Shown piece after piece: positions 15,673 through 24,259 of a stretch of DNA of 38,324 nt. Both the position numbers and the translations under genes were made by a program. Origin of the DNA: Candidatus Uhrbacteria bacterium (lineage in GTDB: Bacteria > Patescibacteriota > Patescibacteriia > UBA9934 > GWF2-40-263); assembly GCA_016188495.1 (NCBI GenBank), contig JACPHU010000028.1, forward strand, positions 1-38,324. Reading direction: 5' to 3'. The first letter of the stretch is position 1. Each line of letters begins with the position of its first letter. The notes under the pieces are model-generated. The model worked only from the letters and a program-made list of their open reading frames with translations, was not told the origin of the DNA and ran no database searches.

Positions 15673-16545
15673 TTACGACATGACGACCATCATCACACCA
15701 ATAACAATTGTGAGAAGTCCTGGAAGCAGTTTTTGCCAGCGTTCTTTGAGTGTCTTTGAGGCAATAGAAAGAAGGACGAATACAGATAAGGCTCGCATAG
15801 TATGGACGTAACTGCCCAGGGTGAAGTTTAGGGCTTCATACATGCATATAACCCCGATCATCCAAGAAATTCCTGTTTTTAAGAGAAGGGATTTATTACG
15901 ACGTATTTCTTCTCTCCAATTTCTATCCACGAAAAGAACAGTAATACACATGCATATAGCCACGACCCCCATTTCAAATAACAGAACGATTGATGGACTG
16001 GAAAATTGGACCGCACGGCGTTGGAATGGAACTGTTATGGCAAATAGGCAAAGCATGATAAGCCCGAGTCGTGTTCCTGGATCAAGAAAGAGTTTTCGAA
16101 AAGGCTCAAGTGGTCCTTCTTTAAATTGATCTATTTTTAGGAAGTATGTTCCAAGAACCGCTATACCTATCCCTATTAACCCAAGAGTATTTGGAACATC
16201 TCCAGCGATCATCCATTCTCCAAAGCAAACGGTTACTGGAGCAAGAGTTAGTATCGCTCCAAAGAGAGAAAGATCTGTCTTTTTCATTCCGTAGTAAAGT
16301 AAAAGCGTCACGGGAAGATGTAGGATCGTTGATATAAGTATGGTTCCCCAGAATCCTTGTTGAATCTGTGGAACGCCGTGAACGTAAAGAAGGATTATTC
16401 CTACAGGAACGGCAAATCCCATATACAGTACAGCGATTGCTGTTTCAACTCGCGCCATGCGGCGTACTAACAGCCCTCTTCCGCCATCGGATGCCCCCAT
16501 ACAGATCGCCATCAAGAAAAGTAAAGTGAATATAGGCCAACTCAT
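15673..16545 (-). CDS. EamA/DMT-family membrane transporter
   Basis: 290 residues with about ten hydrophobic helices in two halves, the layout of drug/metabolite transporters. The first half begins MSWPIFTLLFLMAICMGASDGG; the second, after a polar loop at about 135-160, begins with LGLIMLCLFAITV. Members move amino acids, nucleotides or other small metabolites across the cytoplasmic membrane; the substrate cannot be read from sequence. The start is well supported by an AGAGGTGAT Shine-Dalgarno 5 nt upstream, a site rarely seen in this window. It is divergent from the acidic protein gene at 16691. Confidence 0.78.
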   Translation of the reverse strand: MSWPIFTLLFLMAICMGASDGGRGLLVRRMARVETAIAVLYMGFAVPVGIILLYVHGVPQIQQGFWGTILISTILHLPVTLLLYYGMKKTDLSLFGAILTLAPVTVCFGEWMIAGDVPNTLGLIGIGIAVLGTYFLKIDQFKEGPLEPFRKLFLDPGTRLGLIMLCLFAITVPFQRRAVQFSSPSIVLLFEMGVVAICMCITVLFVDRNWREEIRRNKSLLLKTGISWMIGVICMYEALNFTLGSYVHTMRALSVFVLLSIASKTLKERWQKLLPGLLTIVIGVMMVVMS

Positions 16546-16591
16546 GAATCACCTCTTGTTGAGAAGTTCAAGCGAATAAACAGATTGGCTA

Positions 16592-16639
16592 TTTGGATAA
16601 AAAGAACTAGACAGAATTAATCAAATTTTGGATAAAAAG
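16592..16639 (+). repeat. Pair of 13-bp direct repeats in a divergent promoter region
   Basis: TTTGGATAAAAAG occurs exactly at 16592-16604 and 16627-16639, with starts 35 bp apart, upstream of the -35 box at 16654 and upstream of the divergent transporter. The arrangement suggests a binding site for a regulator of one or both genes. Confidence 0.5.
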
Positions 16640-16653
16640 TCAATATAAAATGC

Positions 16654-16681
16654 TTGACATCACATGTTAGTTCGTTACAAT
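16654..16681 (+). promoter_or_regulatory. Promoter of the acidic protein gene, near-leaderless
   Basis: TTGACA (16654-16659), 16-bp spacer, TACAAT (16676-16681). The box ends 9 nt before the ATG at 16691. An earlier in-frame ATG at 16664 lies inside the promoter and would not be in the transcript, so this site decides the start. Confidence 0.78.
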
Positions 16682-16690
16682 GCCAACATT

Positions 16691-17146
16691 ATGGAACAAC
16701 ACTTAAAACGAGTTTTAAATCTTGTGCGTCGTACAGGAGACACCATGGTGGTTGTCGATAAAGATAGTGAAGATGCTTTTGTGGTGATGGATTTGGATCG
16801 TTACGAGCATTTGTTAGATGAAACATCTTTTTTGGAAGATGATTTTGATGAGGATATTGATGATTCTTCTGAAAGATTGGTTTTTTCTGAAGATTCAGAA
16901 CCAGAACCAAGTATTTGGGATGTGATGCAGTCAGCGGATGGGGAAGGTCAGACATGGGATTTACAAGATCTTAGCAAAGAAGAACTTTCTGATTTAGAGA
17001 AAAATTATAAAGAGTTTGCAGATCGTCACCAGACGAAGACTATCCCTGAATCTGAACCTCAAACAAAAAAAGAACAAGAAATTGTAGAAAAAAAGAATGA
17101 AGAAGAATACGGAGAAGAACAGTTTTATCTTGAACCTATTGAGTAG
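16691..17146 (+). CDS. Acidic protein with a Phd-like N-terminus
   Basis: 151 residues from ATG 16691, chosen because the promoter overlaps the upstream ATG at 16664. The first 45 residues, with LKRVLNLVRRTGDTMVVV and VVMDLDRYEHLLDE, follow the pattern of Phd/YefM antitoxin folds ('L-vL--v--gd-vvV ... vvl-l--YE-Ll'). The remainder is highly acidic, low in complexity and probably disordered, ending in a charged Lys/Glu stretch. No toxin gene is adjacent, so I do not call a toxin-antitoxin pair. The location directly before tuf may be meaningful, but tuf has its own promoter. The fold assignment is inference from pattern only. Confidence 0.6.
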   Translation: MEQHLKRVLNLVRRTGDTMVVVDKDSEDAFVVMDLDRYEHLLDETSFLEDDFDEDIDDSSERLVFSEDSEPEPSIWDVMQSADGEGQTWDLQDLSKEELSDLEKNYKEFADRHQTKTIPESEPQTKKEQEIVEKKNEEEYGEEQFYLEPIE

Positions 17147-17157
17147 AAGACTAAGAC

Positions 17158-17186
17158 TTGCGTGTTTTATAGAGCTCTGTTATACT
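17158..17186 (+). promoter_or_regulatory. tuf promoter
   Basis: TTGCGT (17158-17163), 17-bp spacer, TATACT (17181-17186) preceded by TGT, which makes an extended -10. Transcription should start near 17193 and leave a leader of about 70 nt with a small GGG/CCC hairpin at 17236-17250. CTAAGAC/GTCTTAG arms flank the promoter. Confidence 0.75.
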
Positions 17187-17263
17187 TTCGCTCGTCTTAG
17201 AAGAACTCTTTTTATCTAATAAGTAATTAATTTTGGGTATATTGCCCATCAACTTCAATCCAT

Positions 17264-18454
17264 ATGGCTGGAGTCTTTGAGCGAAATAAACCGCACGTAA
17301 ACGTCGGTACAATAGGTCACGTTGACCACGGCAAAACCACCACGACGGCTGCCCTTCTTGCGGTATTAAACGCAAAGGGTATGACCGCCCAATCTAAGGG
17401 TGTTGATGATTTGGATAAGGCTCCTGAGTCTAAAGCTCGTGGTATTACCATTGCTACAGCTCACTGTGAGTACGAGTCAGAAAAACGTCATTACGCACAC
17501 GTTGATTGTCCTGGTCACGCTGATTATATTAAGAACATGATTACTGGAGCCGCACAGATGGATGGTGCTATCCTCGTTGTTTCTGCTGCTGATGGTCCTA
17601 TGCCTCAGACGCGTGAACACATCCTTCTTGCTCACCAAGTTGGTGTTCCAAGTATCATTGTGTTTTTGAATAAAGTCGATCAAGTTGATGATCCAGAACT
17701 TATCGATCTTGTTGAAGAAGAAGTTCGTGATCTCTTGAAGCAGTATAAGTTTCCTGGTGATGATGTCCCTGTGATTCGTGGTTCTGCATTGAAAGCTCTT
17801 CAAAATCCAAACGATGAAGAAGCAGCCAGACCTATCATGGAAATCGTTCAAGCTTTAGATAATATTCCAGAACCAGTTCGCGATGTAGACAAGCCACTTT
17901 TGATGCCTATCGAGGATGTTTTTTCTATCGAAGGTCGTGGAACGGTTGTCACAGGACGTATTGAACGCGGTGTCATCAAGATCAACGAAGAAGTTGAAAT
18001 TGTTGGTATTAATGAAGAATCAAAAAAGACGGTTGTTACTGGAATTGAAATGTTTAACAAGCAACTATCAGAAGGACGTGCCGGTGATAATGCTGGACTT
18101 CTTTTGCGCGGAATAAAGAAAGAAGATGTTGAACGTGGAATGGTTCTTGCTAAACCAGGTTCTATTACCCCTCATACTGAATTTGAAGCAGAAGTCTATG
18201 CCCTTACAAAGGAAGAAGGCGGACGACATAAGCCTTTCTTTAAGGGATATAAACCTCAGTTTTATATTAGAACAACAGATGTAACAGGTGAGGTTATTTT
18301 ACCTGAAGGAACTGAGATGGTAATGCCTGGAGATACCTTGAATCTTAATATTAAATTGATTCAACCAGTAGCTCTTGAAGAAAAAATGTCTTTTGCTATT
18401 CGCGAAGGTGGACATACAGTAGGTGCTGGTATTGTTACAAAAATTATCAAATAA
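17264..18454 (+). CDS. tuf: Elongation factor Tu
   Basis: EF-Tu brings aminoacyl-tRNA to the ribosome as a GTP complex. The 396 residues match the family. GTPase motifs are GHVDHGKTT (19-27), DCPGHADY near 81 and NKVD near 136. The switch I region reads [12 protein letters not shown], and domain II begins near 205 with [18 protein letters not shown]. The C-terminus [10 protein letters not shown] is standard. It is the only tuf copy in the window. It has its own promoter and terminator, so it is separated from fusA by 8 kb and from rpsJ by a hairpin. Confidence 0.98.
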   Translation: MAGVFERNKPHVNVGTIGHVDHGKTTTTAALLAVLNAKGMTAQSKGVDDLDKAPESKARGITIATAHCEYESEKRHYAHVDCPGHADYIKNMITGAAQMDGAILVVSAADGPMPQTREHILLAHQVGVPSIIVFLNKVDQVDDPELIDLVEEEVRDLLKQYKFPGDDVPVIRGSALKALQNPNDEEAARPIMEIVQALDNIPEPVRDVDKPLLMPIEDVFSIEGRGTVVTGRIERGVIKINEEVEIVGINEESKKTVVTGIEMFNKQLSEGRAGDNAGLLLRGIKKEDVERGMVLAKPGSITPHTEFEAEVYALTKEEGGRHKPFFKGYKPQFYIRTTDVTGEVILPEGTEMVMPGDTLNLNIKLIQPVALEEKMSFAIREGGHTVGAGIVTKIIK

Positions 18455-18459
18455 TAATT

Positions 18460-18498
18460 AAGGAGGGGCGGATTGATGTTCGTCTCTCCTTTTCGTTC
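18460..18498 (+). terminator. Terminator after tuf
   Basis: AAGGAGGGGCG (18460-18470) pairs with CGTCTCTCCTT (18481-18491) using two G-T pairs, followed by a T-rich tract. It starts 6 bp after the tuf stop. Confidence 0.75.
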
Positions 18499-18512
18499 TT
18501 TATCTATAAAGT

Positions 18513-18845
18513 GTGTCAGACGATAAGAAAAAACAAGAAGAAAAAGCACGTATTCGTATTAAGATACGCGCCTATGATCATAAAATTATTGATCAGGCTA
18601 CCGAAACAATCATAAAGACAGCTCAGCGATCAGGAGCAACAGTGATTGGTCCGGTTCCACTTCCGACGGAAAAACGAAAATATACCGTCAATCGTTCAAC
18701 CTTTGTACACAAGGATTCTCGTGAACAATACGAAATGTGTGTCCATAAACGACTGATTGATATTACGGATCCAACTGAAAAAACTATTGATTCTCTGATG
18801 AGTCTCAATTTGCCAGCAGGTGTGGATGTAGAGATTAAGACCTAG
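18513..18845 (+). CDS. rpsJ: 30S ribosomal protein S10
   Basis: S10 is a small-subunit head protein and also a NusG/NusE partner in transcription antitermination. The 110 residues include [30 protein letters not shown] and [10 protein letters not shown], the normal S10 blocks. The start is GTG at 18513; the first 11 residues (Lys/Glu-rich) precede the conserved region and exceed the usual length slightly. It lies 58 bp after tuf. Unlike the compact run downstream, it is separated from rplC by about 300 bp containing two RNA-like structures. Confidence 0.96.
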   Translation: MSDDKKKQEEKARIRIKIRAYDHKIIDQATETIIKTAQRSGATVIGPVPLPTEKRKYTVNRSTFVHKDSREQYEMCVHKRLIDITDPTEKTIDSLMSLNLPAGVDVEIKT

Positions 18846-18854
18846 ATATTTAAC

Positions 18855-18910
18855 GGGGTAGAGAAGGATAGTAGTTAATATTTTAAGTAACTATTATCCT
18901 TCTCTACCCC
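18855..18910 (+). terminator. Very stable hairpin after rpsJ
   Basis: GGGGTAGAGAAGGATA pairs perfectly with TATCCTTCTCTACCCC (16 bp), and the stem extends through GTAGTTA/TAACTAT toward the loop. No real T run follows, so it may be a processing or mRNA-stabilising structure rather than a simple terminator. It divides rpsJ from rplC. Confidence 0.6.
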
Positions 18911-19045
18911 TTCCAACAATCTTTAAACAAGGAAGAAAGATCTCGCGTTATATAGAATGACTTTTGGAGAAAACCTTCCTGGGATTTCAAGATTGTATAA
19001 GGAGAATTGTTTTATCACATTAAAAATTTTCCTCGACAGTTTGCG

Positions 19046-19129
19046 GTTTAGTTTTAACTAAACTAGTTCGATTGTGAGGCTAGAAGTTGGTAGGAAACAA
19101 CCTTGTTTTCTTTCGACTTCTAGCTTTTA
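19046..19129 (+). promoter_or_regulatory. Structured leader before rplC
   Basis: An 8-bp inverted repeat GTTTAGTT/AACTAAAC (19046-19063) is followed by a larger hairpin: GCTAGAAGT (19079-19087) with ACTTCTAGC (19116-19124), an inner GGAAAC/GTTTTC stem, and TTTTA directly after. It ends 14 nt before the rplC ATG. It looks like an attenuator or ribosomal-protein binding leader, comparable in position and likely job to the S10 leader of E. coli but placed after rpsJ. Confidence 0.5.
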
Positions 19130-19142
19130 TGCTAGCTTCATT

Positions 19143-19772
19143 ATGTCTTTCATCATTGGACGAAAAATCGAAATGACACAGTTATTTAGTGACGATGGAA
19201 TGGTCATTCCTGTCACTCTTATTCAAGCTGAACCCAATACTGTTACTCAAGTACGAACCGACGAAACAGATGGGTATTTAGCTATTCAGGTTGGTATAGA
19301 GACGAAATCTCGTATTCTTAAACCACAAGTTGGTCATCTTAAAAATTTAGAGAATTTTTCCGTGTTGAGAGAATTTAGAGTGAATAGCAACAATACTCTT
19401 CAGCGTGGTGACGCTATTTCTGTAGAAGTTTTTGAACGAGGCGCACGTGTTGATGTTGTAGGTGTTTCAAAAGGACGAGGATATGCGGGTGTTGTTAAAC
19501 GTCATCACTTTAAAGGAGGCAAAGCAACTCACGGAAATAAAGATCAACAGCGCATGGGTGGATCTATCGGATCTCAACGTCAGGGTAAGGTTATTAAAGG
19601 TCAGCGTATGGCAGGACGTATGGGTGATGAACGAGTAACAATAAAGAATCTCGAAGTTATTTCAACAGATTCTAAAACCAACATTATTGCTTTAAAGGGA
19701 GCTGTTCCTGGAGCACGTGGAGGCTTGATCATGATTAAAACTAGACCTGGAAAAACAGTATGGCACGCATAA
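19143..19772 (+). CDS. rplC: 50S ribosomal protein L3
   Basis: L3 is an early assembly protein near the peptidyl transferase centre. From the ATG at 19143 it has 209 residues and begins MSFIIGRKIEMTQLF, the usual L3 start; a frame beginning at 19074 runs through the leader hairpin and is rejected. Central blocks are GVSKGRGYAGVVKRHHFKG and the glycine-rich KATHGNKDQQRMGGSIG loop that reaches the active centre. Its last 13 bases overlap rplD, so the two are translationally coupled. It opens the long ribosomal run that ends at secY. Confidence 0.96.
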   Translation: MSFIIGRKIEMTQLFSDDGMVIPVTLIQAEPNTVTQVRTDETDGYLAIQVGIETKSRILKPQVGHLKNLENFSVLREFRVNSNNTLQRGDAISVEVFERGARVDVVGVSKGRGYAGVVKRHHFKGGKATHGNKDQQRMGGSIGSQRQGKVIKGQRMAGRMGDERVTIKNLEVISTDSKTNIIALKGAVPGARGGLIMIKTRPGKTVWHA

Positions 19773-20395
19773 CACTTTACACAAAGGATGGTTCTTCCAA
19801 AGGTGAACTTCTTTTAGATGACGCATTGTTTGGTGTTAAAATTAACCCAGCTCTTGTTCATGAGGCTGTGGTTATACAAACGGCTAATGCACGTAGTCCT
19901 ATTGCTCATACAAAGACTCGTGGTGAAGTTGCTGGTACTGGGAAAAAACCATGGAAACAGAAAGGAACAGGTCGTGCGCGACACGGTTCCAGACGATCAC
20001 CGATTTGGATTGGCGGAGGTATTACATTCGGTCCACGTAATGATAGAAATTTTTCTTTAAAAATGAATCGCAAAGCACGTCGAAAAGCTCTAGCAATGGT
20101 TTTGACTGATAAACTTACAAGTGAACGACTTATTGCTGTTGATAATCTTGGTGTGGAAGAAGGAAAAACAAAACAGTTGGTTAACACACTTGCCTACCTA
20201 CCTCTTACAGGAAAGAAGACGTTAATTGTTACTACTCCTGAACATAAGATTATTAGTAGAGCAGCTCGAAATATTCCAAATGTTGAAACGTTGCCTGCTA
20301 ACGCATTGAATATTGTTGATTTATTGCGGTTTGATTGTTTACTCATGACAGAGTCAGCAATAACAATGATCACTGAGATCTATAAGAAGAACTAA
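19760..20395 (+). CDS. rplD: 50S ribosomal protein L4
   Basis: L4 lines the exit tunnel and in E. coli represses its own operon. The 211 residues include the tunnel loop region AHTKTRGEVAGTGKKPWKQ, then GTGRARHGSRRSPIWIGGG and FGPRNDRNFS, all conserved. The C-terminal half ends with a helix (AITMITEIYKKN). It overlaps rplC by 13 bp. If the leader before rplC is autoregulatory, L4 is the best candidate ligand by analogy with E. coli; this is inference. Confidence 0.96.
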   Translation: MARITLYTKDGSSKGELLLDDALFGVKINPALVHEAVVIQTANARSPIAHTKTRGEVAGTGKKPWKQKGTGRARHGSRRSPIWIGGGITFGPRNDRNFSLKMNRKARRKALAMVLTDKLTSERLIAVDNLGVEEGKTKQLVNTLAYLPLTGKKTLIVTTPEHKIISRAARNIPNVETLPANALNIVDLLRFDCLLMTESAITMITEIYKKN

Positions 20396-20397
20396 GT

Positions 20398-20793
20398 ATG
20401 GGTATCTTGAATCGAGTCAAAAAAACAAAGAAAGAGACCGTATCAAAAGATCTTGTTGATAAAGAGATTCTTTCAGATGAAAAGAAGAATAGTTCAGGAT
20501 CTGTTTCATCTTCTTTCGTCGATGTGATTATTAAACCACTGCTTTCTGAAAAGGCTGCTGTTCTTGCATCTACAAATCAATACGTTTTTCTTGTTCAAAA
20601 GGGATCTAATCGTATTCAGGTATCCTCTGCCATTAAACAAACTTATGGCATGAAACCTGTATCGGTAAATATTTTGAATGTTACCGGTAAAAAATTACGT
20701 TTTGGGGGAAGAAAAGGAAAGCGTTCAGACTGGAAAAAAGCCATTGTCACTCTTCCTGCAGGGCAAACCATTAATGTATACGAGGGTGTTTAA
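20398..20793 (+). CDS. rplW: 50S ribosomal protein L23 with an N-terminal extension
   Basis: L23 sits at the exit of the peptide tunnel and docks trigger factor and SRP. The conserved core begins near residue 41 ([15 protein letters not shown]) and ends [15 protein letters not shown]. The first 40 residues are Lys/Ser-rich and probably disordered, making the protein 131 residues instead of about 95-100. The start is 2 bp after rplD, and no internal Met gives a standard-length protein, so the extension looks real. It could contact rRNA or exit-site factors. Confidence 0.94.
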   Translation: MGILNRVKKTKKETVSKDLVDKEILSDEKKNSSGSVSSSFVDVIIKPLLSEKAAVLASTNQYVFLVQKGSNRIQVSSAIKQTYGMKPVSVNILNVTGKKLRFGGRKGKRSDWKKAIVTLPAGQTINVYEGV

Positions 20794-20798
20794 TTTTT

Positions 20799-21647
20799 AT
20801 GTCAGTAAAACGATACAAACCAACAACAGCAGGTCGTCGTATTTCAAGTGTTGATGATTTTTCTGATATCACAAAGACGACTCCTGAAAAAAAATTAACC
20901 ATCAAAAGAAAAAAGTTTAGTGGACGTACAAATGGAAAAATAACGGTGCGTCATCGTGGTGGTGGAGCTCGACGAAGAATCAGACTCGTGGATTTTAAGT
21001 GTGATAAGTTTGATGTCCCGGCAGTCGTCGCTTCTATAGAATACGATCCAAATCGTGGTGCTCGATTAGCACTCTTGCATTATGCTGATGGAGAAAAACG
21101 TTATATTGTTGCCCCTATTGGACTTGGAGTAGGAAATACGGTTATTGCTTCTTTGCAAAAAGGAGAAATACAAACAGGAAATCGTTTTAAACTCGAACAT
21201 ATTCCAATAGGCATGGAGATTTATAACATCGAGTTGAAACCAGGAAAGGGTGGACAAGTCGTACGCGGAGCCGGAACGTTTGCTCAACTTATGGCAATTG
21301 AAGGATCTTACGCCACCCTTCGTCTTCCATCTGGAGAGGTCCGTATGGTTCCCAAACATTGTATGGCAACGCTCGGGCATGTCTCCAATCCGGATCGTCG
21401 CTTAATTCGATGGGGTAAAGCGGGACGTACGCGTCATCGCGGATGGAGACCAACTGTTCGTGGTAAAGCCATGAACCCAGTGGATCATCCACACGGTGGA
21501 GGTGAAGGTCGTAATTCTATCGGATTAAAACGACCAAAAACTCCTACAGGTAAACCAGCGCTTGGTGTAAAAACTCGAAAGAAACAAGCATCAACCAAAC
21601 TGATTATTCAACGTCGCAAACGTGGACGTTTCATAGGCGGCAATTAA
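20799..21647 (+). CDS. rplB: 50S ribosomal protein L2
   Basis: L2 is needed for subunit joining and peptidyl transfer. It has 282 residues, close to the family norm. [17 protein letters not shown], the SH3-like core with [10 protein letters not shown], and [14 protein letters not shown] near 225, which holds the conserved His, are all present. The C-terminus [11 protein letters not shown] is basic. It lies 5 bp after rplW and 1 bp before rpsS. Confidence 0.97.
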   Translation: MSVKRYKPTTAGRRISSVDDFSDITKTTPEKKLTIKRKKFSGRTNGKITVRHRGGGARRRIRLVDFKCDKFDVPAVVASIEYDPNRGARLALLHYADGEKRYIVAPIGLGVGNTVIASLQKGEIQTGNRFKLEHIPIGMEIYNIELKPGKGGQVVRGAGTFAQLMAIEGSYATLRLPSGEVRMVPKHCMATLGHVSNPDRRLIRWGKAGRTRHRGWRPTVRGKAMNPVDHPHGGGEGRNSIGLKRPKTPTGKPALGVKTRKKQASTKLIIQRRKRGRFIGGN

Positions 21648-21648
21648 T

Positions 21649-21936
21649 ATGTCACGTAGTTTGAAAAAAGGACCTTACGTCCATCCAAAACTTCTAAAAA
21701 AGATCGCTGCCCGTAAACCAGGTGAAGGAACTCCTATTAAGACCTGGGCACGATCGTCCATGATCACTCCTGAAATGGTTGGATTTGTTTTCGCTGTTCA
21801 TAATGGAAAAGATTTTATACAAGTTCGCGTTGTAGAAAACATGGTTGGACATAAGTTAGGAGAGTTTTCTCCTACCAGAAAATTTGTTCGACATGGTGGT
21901 CAGGTTAAAAAAGCAGAAGGACAAGCAACAACCTAA
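21649..21936 (+). CDS. rpsS: 30S ribosomal protein S19
   Basis: S19 binds 16S rRNA in the head next to S13. The 95 residues begin [18 protein letters not shown] and contain [12 protein letters not shown] and [18 protein letters not shown], typical of S19. It starts one base after the rplB stop codon. Confidence 0.97.
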   Translation: MSRSLKKGPYVHPKLLKKIAARKPGEGTPIKTWARSSMITPEMVGFVFAVHNGKDFIQVRVVENMVGHKLGEFSPTRKFVRHGGQVKKAEGQATT

Positions 21937-21944
21937 GATATTTT

Positions 21945-22322
21945 ATGGAAGTCAAAGCAACAGCACGCTATATTCATATGTCTCCACGCAAGGTCCGACT
22001 TGTGATTGATGTTATTCGTGGATTAAAAGTGAATGAAGCACGATCACAGCTTCATGTCATGAAAAAAGCTGCCGCAGAACCAGTTATGAAACTTTTGAAT
22101 TCTGCTATAGCTAATGCTGAACACAATTTTAGCTTAAACGCGAGTGAACTCTATGTTAAGCAAATTTTTGCTGATGGAGGTCCTACGTTGGGACGATGGC
22201 GTGCACGAGCCTTTGGCCGAGCCGCCCCTATTCGTAAAAGAACAACGCATATAGCTATTGTGCTAGATGAACGTTTAATGAAAACTTCAGATAACTCATC
22301 AACAGCAAGTTTAACTTCATAA
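21945..22322 (+). CDS. rplV: 50S ribosomal protein L22
   Basis: L22 spans the large subunit and its hairpin lines the exit tunnel. The 125 residues include ARYIHMSPRKVRLVIDVIRG at the start and the beta-hairpin segment GGPTLGRWRARAFGRAAPI, followed by RTTHIAIVLDE. The last 12 residues are a Ser/Thr-rich tail beyond the usual end. The gene begins 8 bp after rpsS. Confidence 0.96.
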   Translation: MEVKATARYIHMSPRKVRLVIDVIRGLKVNEARSQLHVMKKAAAEPVMKLLNSAIANAEHNFSLNASELYVKQIFADGGPTLGRWRARAFGRAAPIRKRTTHIAIVLDERLMKTSDNSSTASLTS

Positions 22323-22324
22323 TT

Positions 22325-22972
22325 ATGGGAAATAAGGTACATCCAAATATTTTTCGTATCGGAGTCATTCGTGGTTGGGATGGGGTTTGGTTTGCAAAGA
22401 AGAACGGATTTAAAGATTTGTTGAAAGAAGATGTTGAGATTCGAAGTTTTCTTAAAATCCTTCTTAAGGAATCTCTCATTGATCGAATTGAGATTGAACG
22501 TTCACGCCAAGAAATACGACTCATTATTCATTCTGCCAAACCAGGAATTATTATAGGGAGAGGAGGATCCGGTATTGAAGAATTGACACAAAAGTTGAAA
22601 AAACAATTTTTTAGAGGTCGACGCGTGAAGATGAGTATCAATGTAAAAGAAGTTCAAAAGCCTTCATTATCATCCCAGGTCGTTGCTCAACAGATTGCTG
22701 CTGATATAGAAAAACGTATGCCGTTTCGTCGTGTAATGAAAATGACTATCGAACGTTCTTTGAAAGCAGGAGCACAAGGAGTCAAAATTACCATTGCTGG
22801 GCGACTTAATGGTGCTGATATCGCACGAACAGAAACTATCTCACAAGGAAAAATTCCTTTACATAATTTACGTTCTGATATCGACTTTGCGTCTATTCCA
22901 GCACGAACCATTTGGGGAGCTATTGGTGTGAAAGTTTGGATCAATCGTGGTGAGATATTTGAGAATAGTTAA
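22325..22972 (+). CDS. rpsC: 30S ribosomal protein S3
   Basis: S3 is at the mRNA entry tunnel and contributes to mRNA unwinding. The 215 residues begin MGNKVHPNIFRIGVIRGW. The KH domain is visible as KPGIIIGRGGSGIEEL near 77, and the C-terminal domain as GVKITIAGRLNGADIARTE. The tail ends soon after AIGVKVWINRGE, without the long acidic extension found in some phyla. It starts 2 bp after rplV. Confidence 0.97.
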   Translation: MGNKVHPNIFRIGVIRGWDGVWFAKKNGFKDLLKEDVEIRSFLKILLKESLIDRIEIERSRQEIRLIIHSAKPGIIIGRGGSGIEELTQKLKKQFFRGRRVKMSINVKEVQKPSLSSQVVAQQIAADIEKRMPFRRVMKMTIERSLKAGAQGVKITIAGRLNGADIARTETISQGKIPLHNLRSDIDFASIPARTIWGAIGVKVWINRGEIFENS

Positions 22973-22984
22973 TCCAGATAGAAT

Positions 22985-23404
22985 ATGTTGATTCCTAAAA
23001 AAGTAAAACACCGAAAATGGCATAAGGGTAGAGCACGTGGAAAACGTCTTGCTACAACTAAGACAACCATTGCTTTTGGGTCTTATGGTATTAAGGCGAT
23101 AACGGGCGCGTGGATCACTTCTCGCCAAATAGAAGCAGCGCGTCGGGCTATGACACGTGCTGTTAAACGAGGCGGAAAGATTTGGATTAGAGTGTTTCCT
23201 GATAAACCGGTTACTTCGAAGGGTTCTGAAATGCCTATGGGTAAAGGTAAGGGGGCCGTAGATCATTATGTAGCAGTTATAAGACCTGGAACGGTATTGT
23301 TTGAAATGGGTGGTGTTGATCAAGAACTTGCTCAGTCAGCTCTTACTCTTGCTGCGCATAAGCTCCCTGTAAAGTCAAAGATTATTTCACGTGAGGTAGT
23401 ATAA
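22985..23404 (+). CDS. rplP: 50S ribosomal protein L16
   Basis: L16 helps position tRNA in the A site. The 139 residues begin [19 protein letters not shown] and include [18 protein letters not shown] and [18 protein letters not shown], all standard. The spacer from rpsC is 12 bp. Confidence 0.97.
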   Translation: MLIPKKVKHRKWHKGRARGKRLATTKTTIAFGSYGIKAITGAWITSRQIEAARRAMTRAVKRGGKIWIRVFPDKPVTSKGSEMPMGKGKGAVDHYVAVIRPGTVLFEMGGVDQELAQSALTLAAHKLPVKSKIISREVV

Positions 23405-23408
23405 TTAT

Positions 23409-23621
23409 ATGGACACAAAAACTCTTCGTACGAAAAGTGTTCCTAACCTCATGCAAGAAATACAGGATATTCAGAATCGTTTAAAAGAACTTCGTTTTAA
23501 ACGATCCTCTAATCAATTGAAACAAGTTCGAGAGATACGAGATCTTAGAAGAACGATAGCAAGAATAAAGACCATTCTTGGACAGATACAGATTGAGGAA
23601 CTTATCAACAAGGCCGAATAA
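23409..23621 (+). CDS. rpmC: 50S ribosomal protein L29
   Basis: A two-helix protein next to the tunnel exit. The 70 residues contain LMQEIQDIQNRLKELRFKRS and QVREIRDLRRTIARIKTIL, the usual L29 helical hairpin with the conserved 'R--IAR-kT' segment. It lies 4 bp after rplP and 3 bp before rpsQ. Confidence 0.95.
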   Translation: MDTKTLRTKSVPNLMQEIQDIQNRLKELRFKRSSNQLKQVREIRDLRRTIARIKTILGQIQIEELINKAE

Positions 23622-23624
23622 TTT

Positions 23625-23879
23625 ATGAAGACTGACATAATTCAACGCAAATTTACAGGAACCGTCATCTCAGCAAAGATGGATAAGACTCTTGTGGTAC
23701 GTGTTGATCGAACTGTGATTCATCCAAAATACGGTAAACGTTATATACAAAGTAAGAAATTTCACGTGCATACAGAAAATAACGTTTATTCTTTGGGTGA
23801 TCTTGTTGACATTCAAGAATGTCGGCCTTACTCGAAAACTAAGCGTTGGAGAGTACTCACTAAAAAAACAGCAAATTAA
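23625..23879 (+). CDS. rpsQ: 30S ribosomal protein S17
   Basis: An OB-fold protein that binds 16S rRNA early in assembly. The 84 residues contain GTVISAKMDKTLVVRVDR, then HPKYGKRYIQSKKFHVH and DIQECRPYSKTKRW, the full S17 pattern. It follows rpmC after 3 bp; no Shine-Dalgarno fits in the TTT spacer. Confidence 0.96.
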   Translation: MKTDIIQRKFTGTVISAKMDKTLVVRVDRTVIHPKYGKRYIQSKKFHVHTENNVYSLGDLVDIQECRPYSKTKRWRVLTKKTAN

Positions 23880-23882
23880 TTT

Positions 23883-24254
23883 ATGCTTCAACTTCGATCC
23901 ATGATAAAAGTGGCGGATAATACTGGAGCAAAAAAACTTCAAGTGATCCGTGTATTGGGGGGTTACCAAAAACGCTATGCTGTAATTGGTGATTTAGTGA
24001 CCGCTGCGGTTAAAGAGGCTGTTCCACACGGAAGTGTTAAGAAGAGTGATGTTGTCACGGCGGTTATTGTTCGAGCACGAAAAGAGATTCGTCGTAAGGA
24101 TGGAACTTATATTCGTTTTGACGAAAATGCCGCGGTGATTATTGATAAGAAAACAAAAGATCCAAAAGGAACCCGTATTTTCGGACCTGTTGCACGTGAA
24201 CTTCGAGGTTTTGGATTTAACAAGATTATTTCCCTTGCTCCTGAAGTTCTCTAA
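23883..24254 (+). CDS. rplN: 50S ribosomal protein L14
   Basis: L14 forms part of the subunit interface. The 123 residues begin [20 protein letters not shown] and include [21 protein letters not shown] and [12 protein letters not shown], as in all bacterial L14 proteins. The spacer from rpsQ is 3 bp. Confidence 0.97.
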   Translation: MLQLRSMIKVADNTGAKKLQVIRVLGGYQKRYAVIGDLVTAAVKEAVPHGSVKKSDVVTAVIVRARKEIRRKDGTYIRFDENAAVIIDKKTKDPKGTRIFGPVARELRGFGFNKIISLAPEVL

Positions 24255-24259
24255 GACAT

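Noticed and set aside
16664-16690. Longer start for the acidic protein
   Set aside because: The ATG at 16664 lies between the -35 and -10 boxes, so it would not be in the mRNA.
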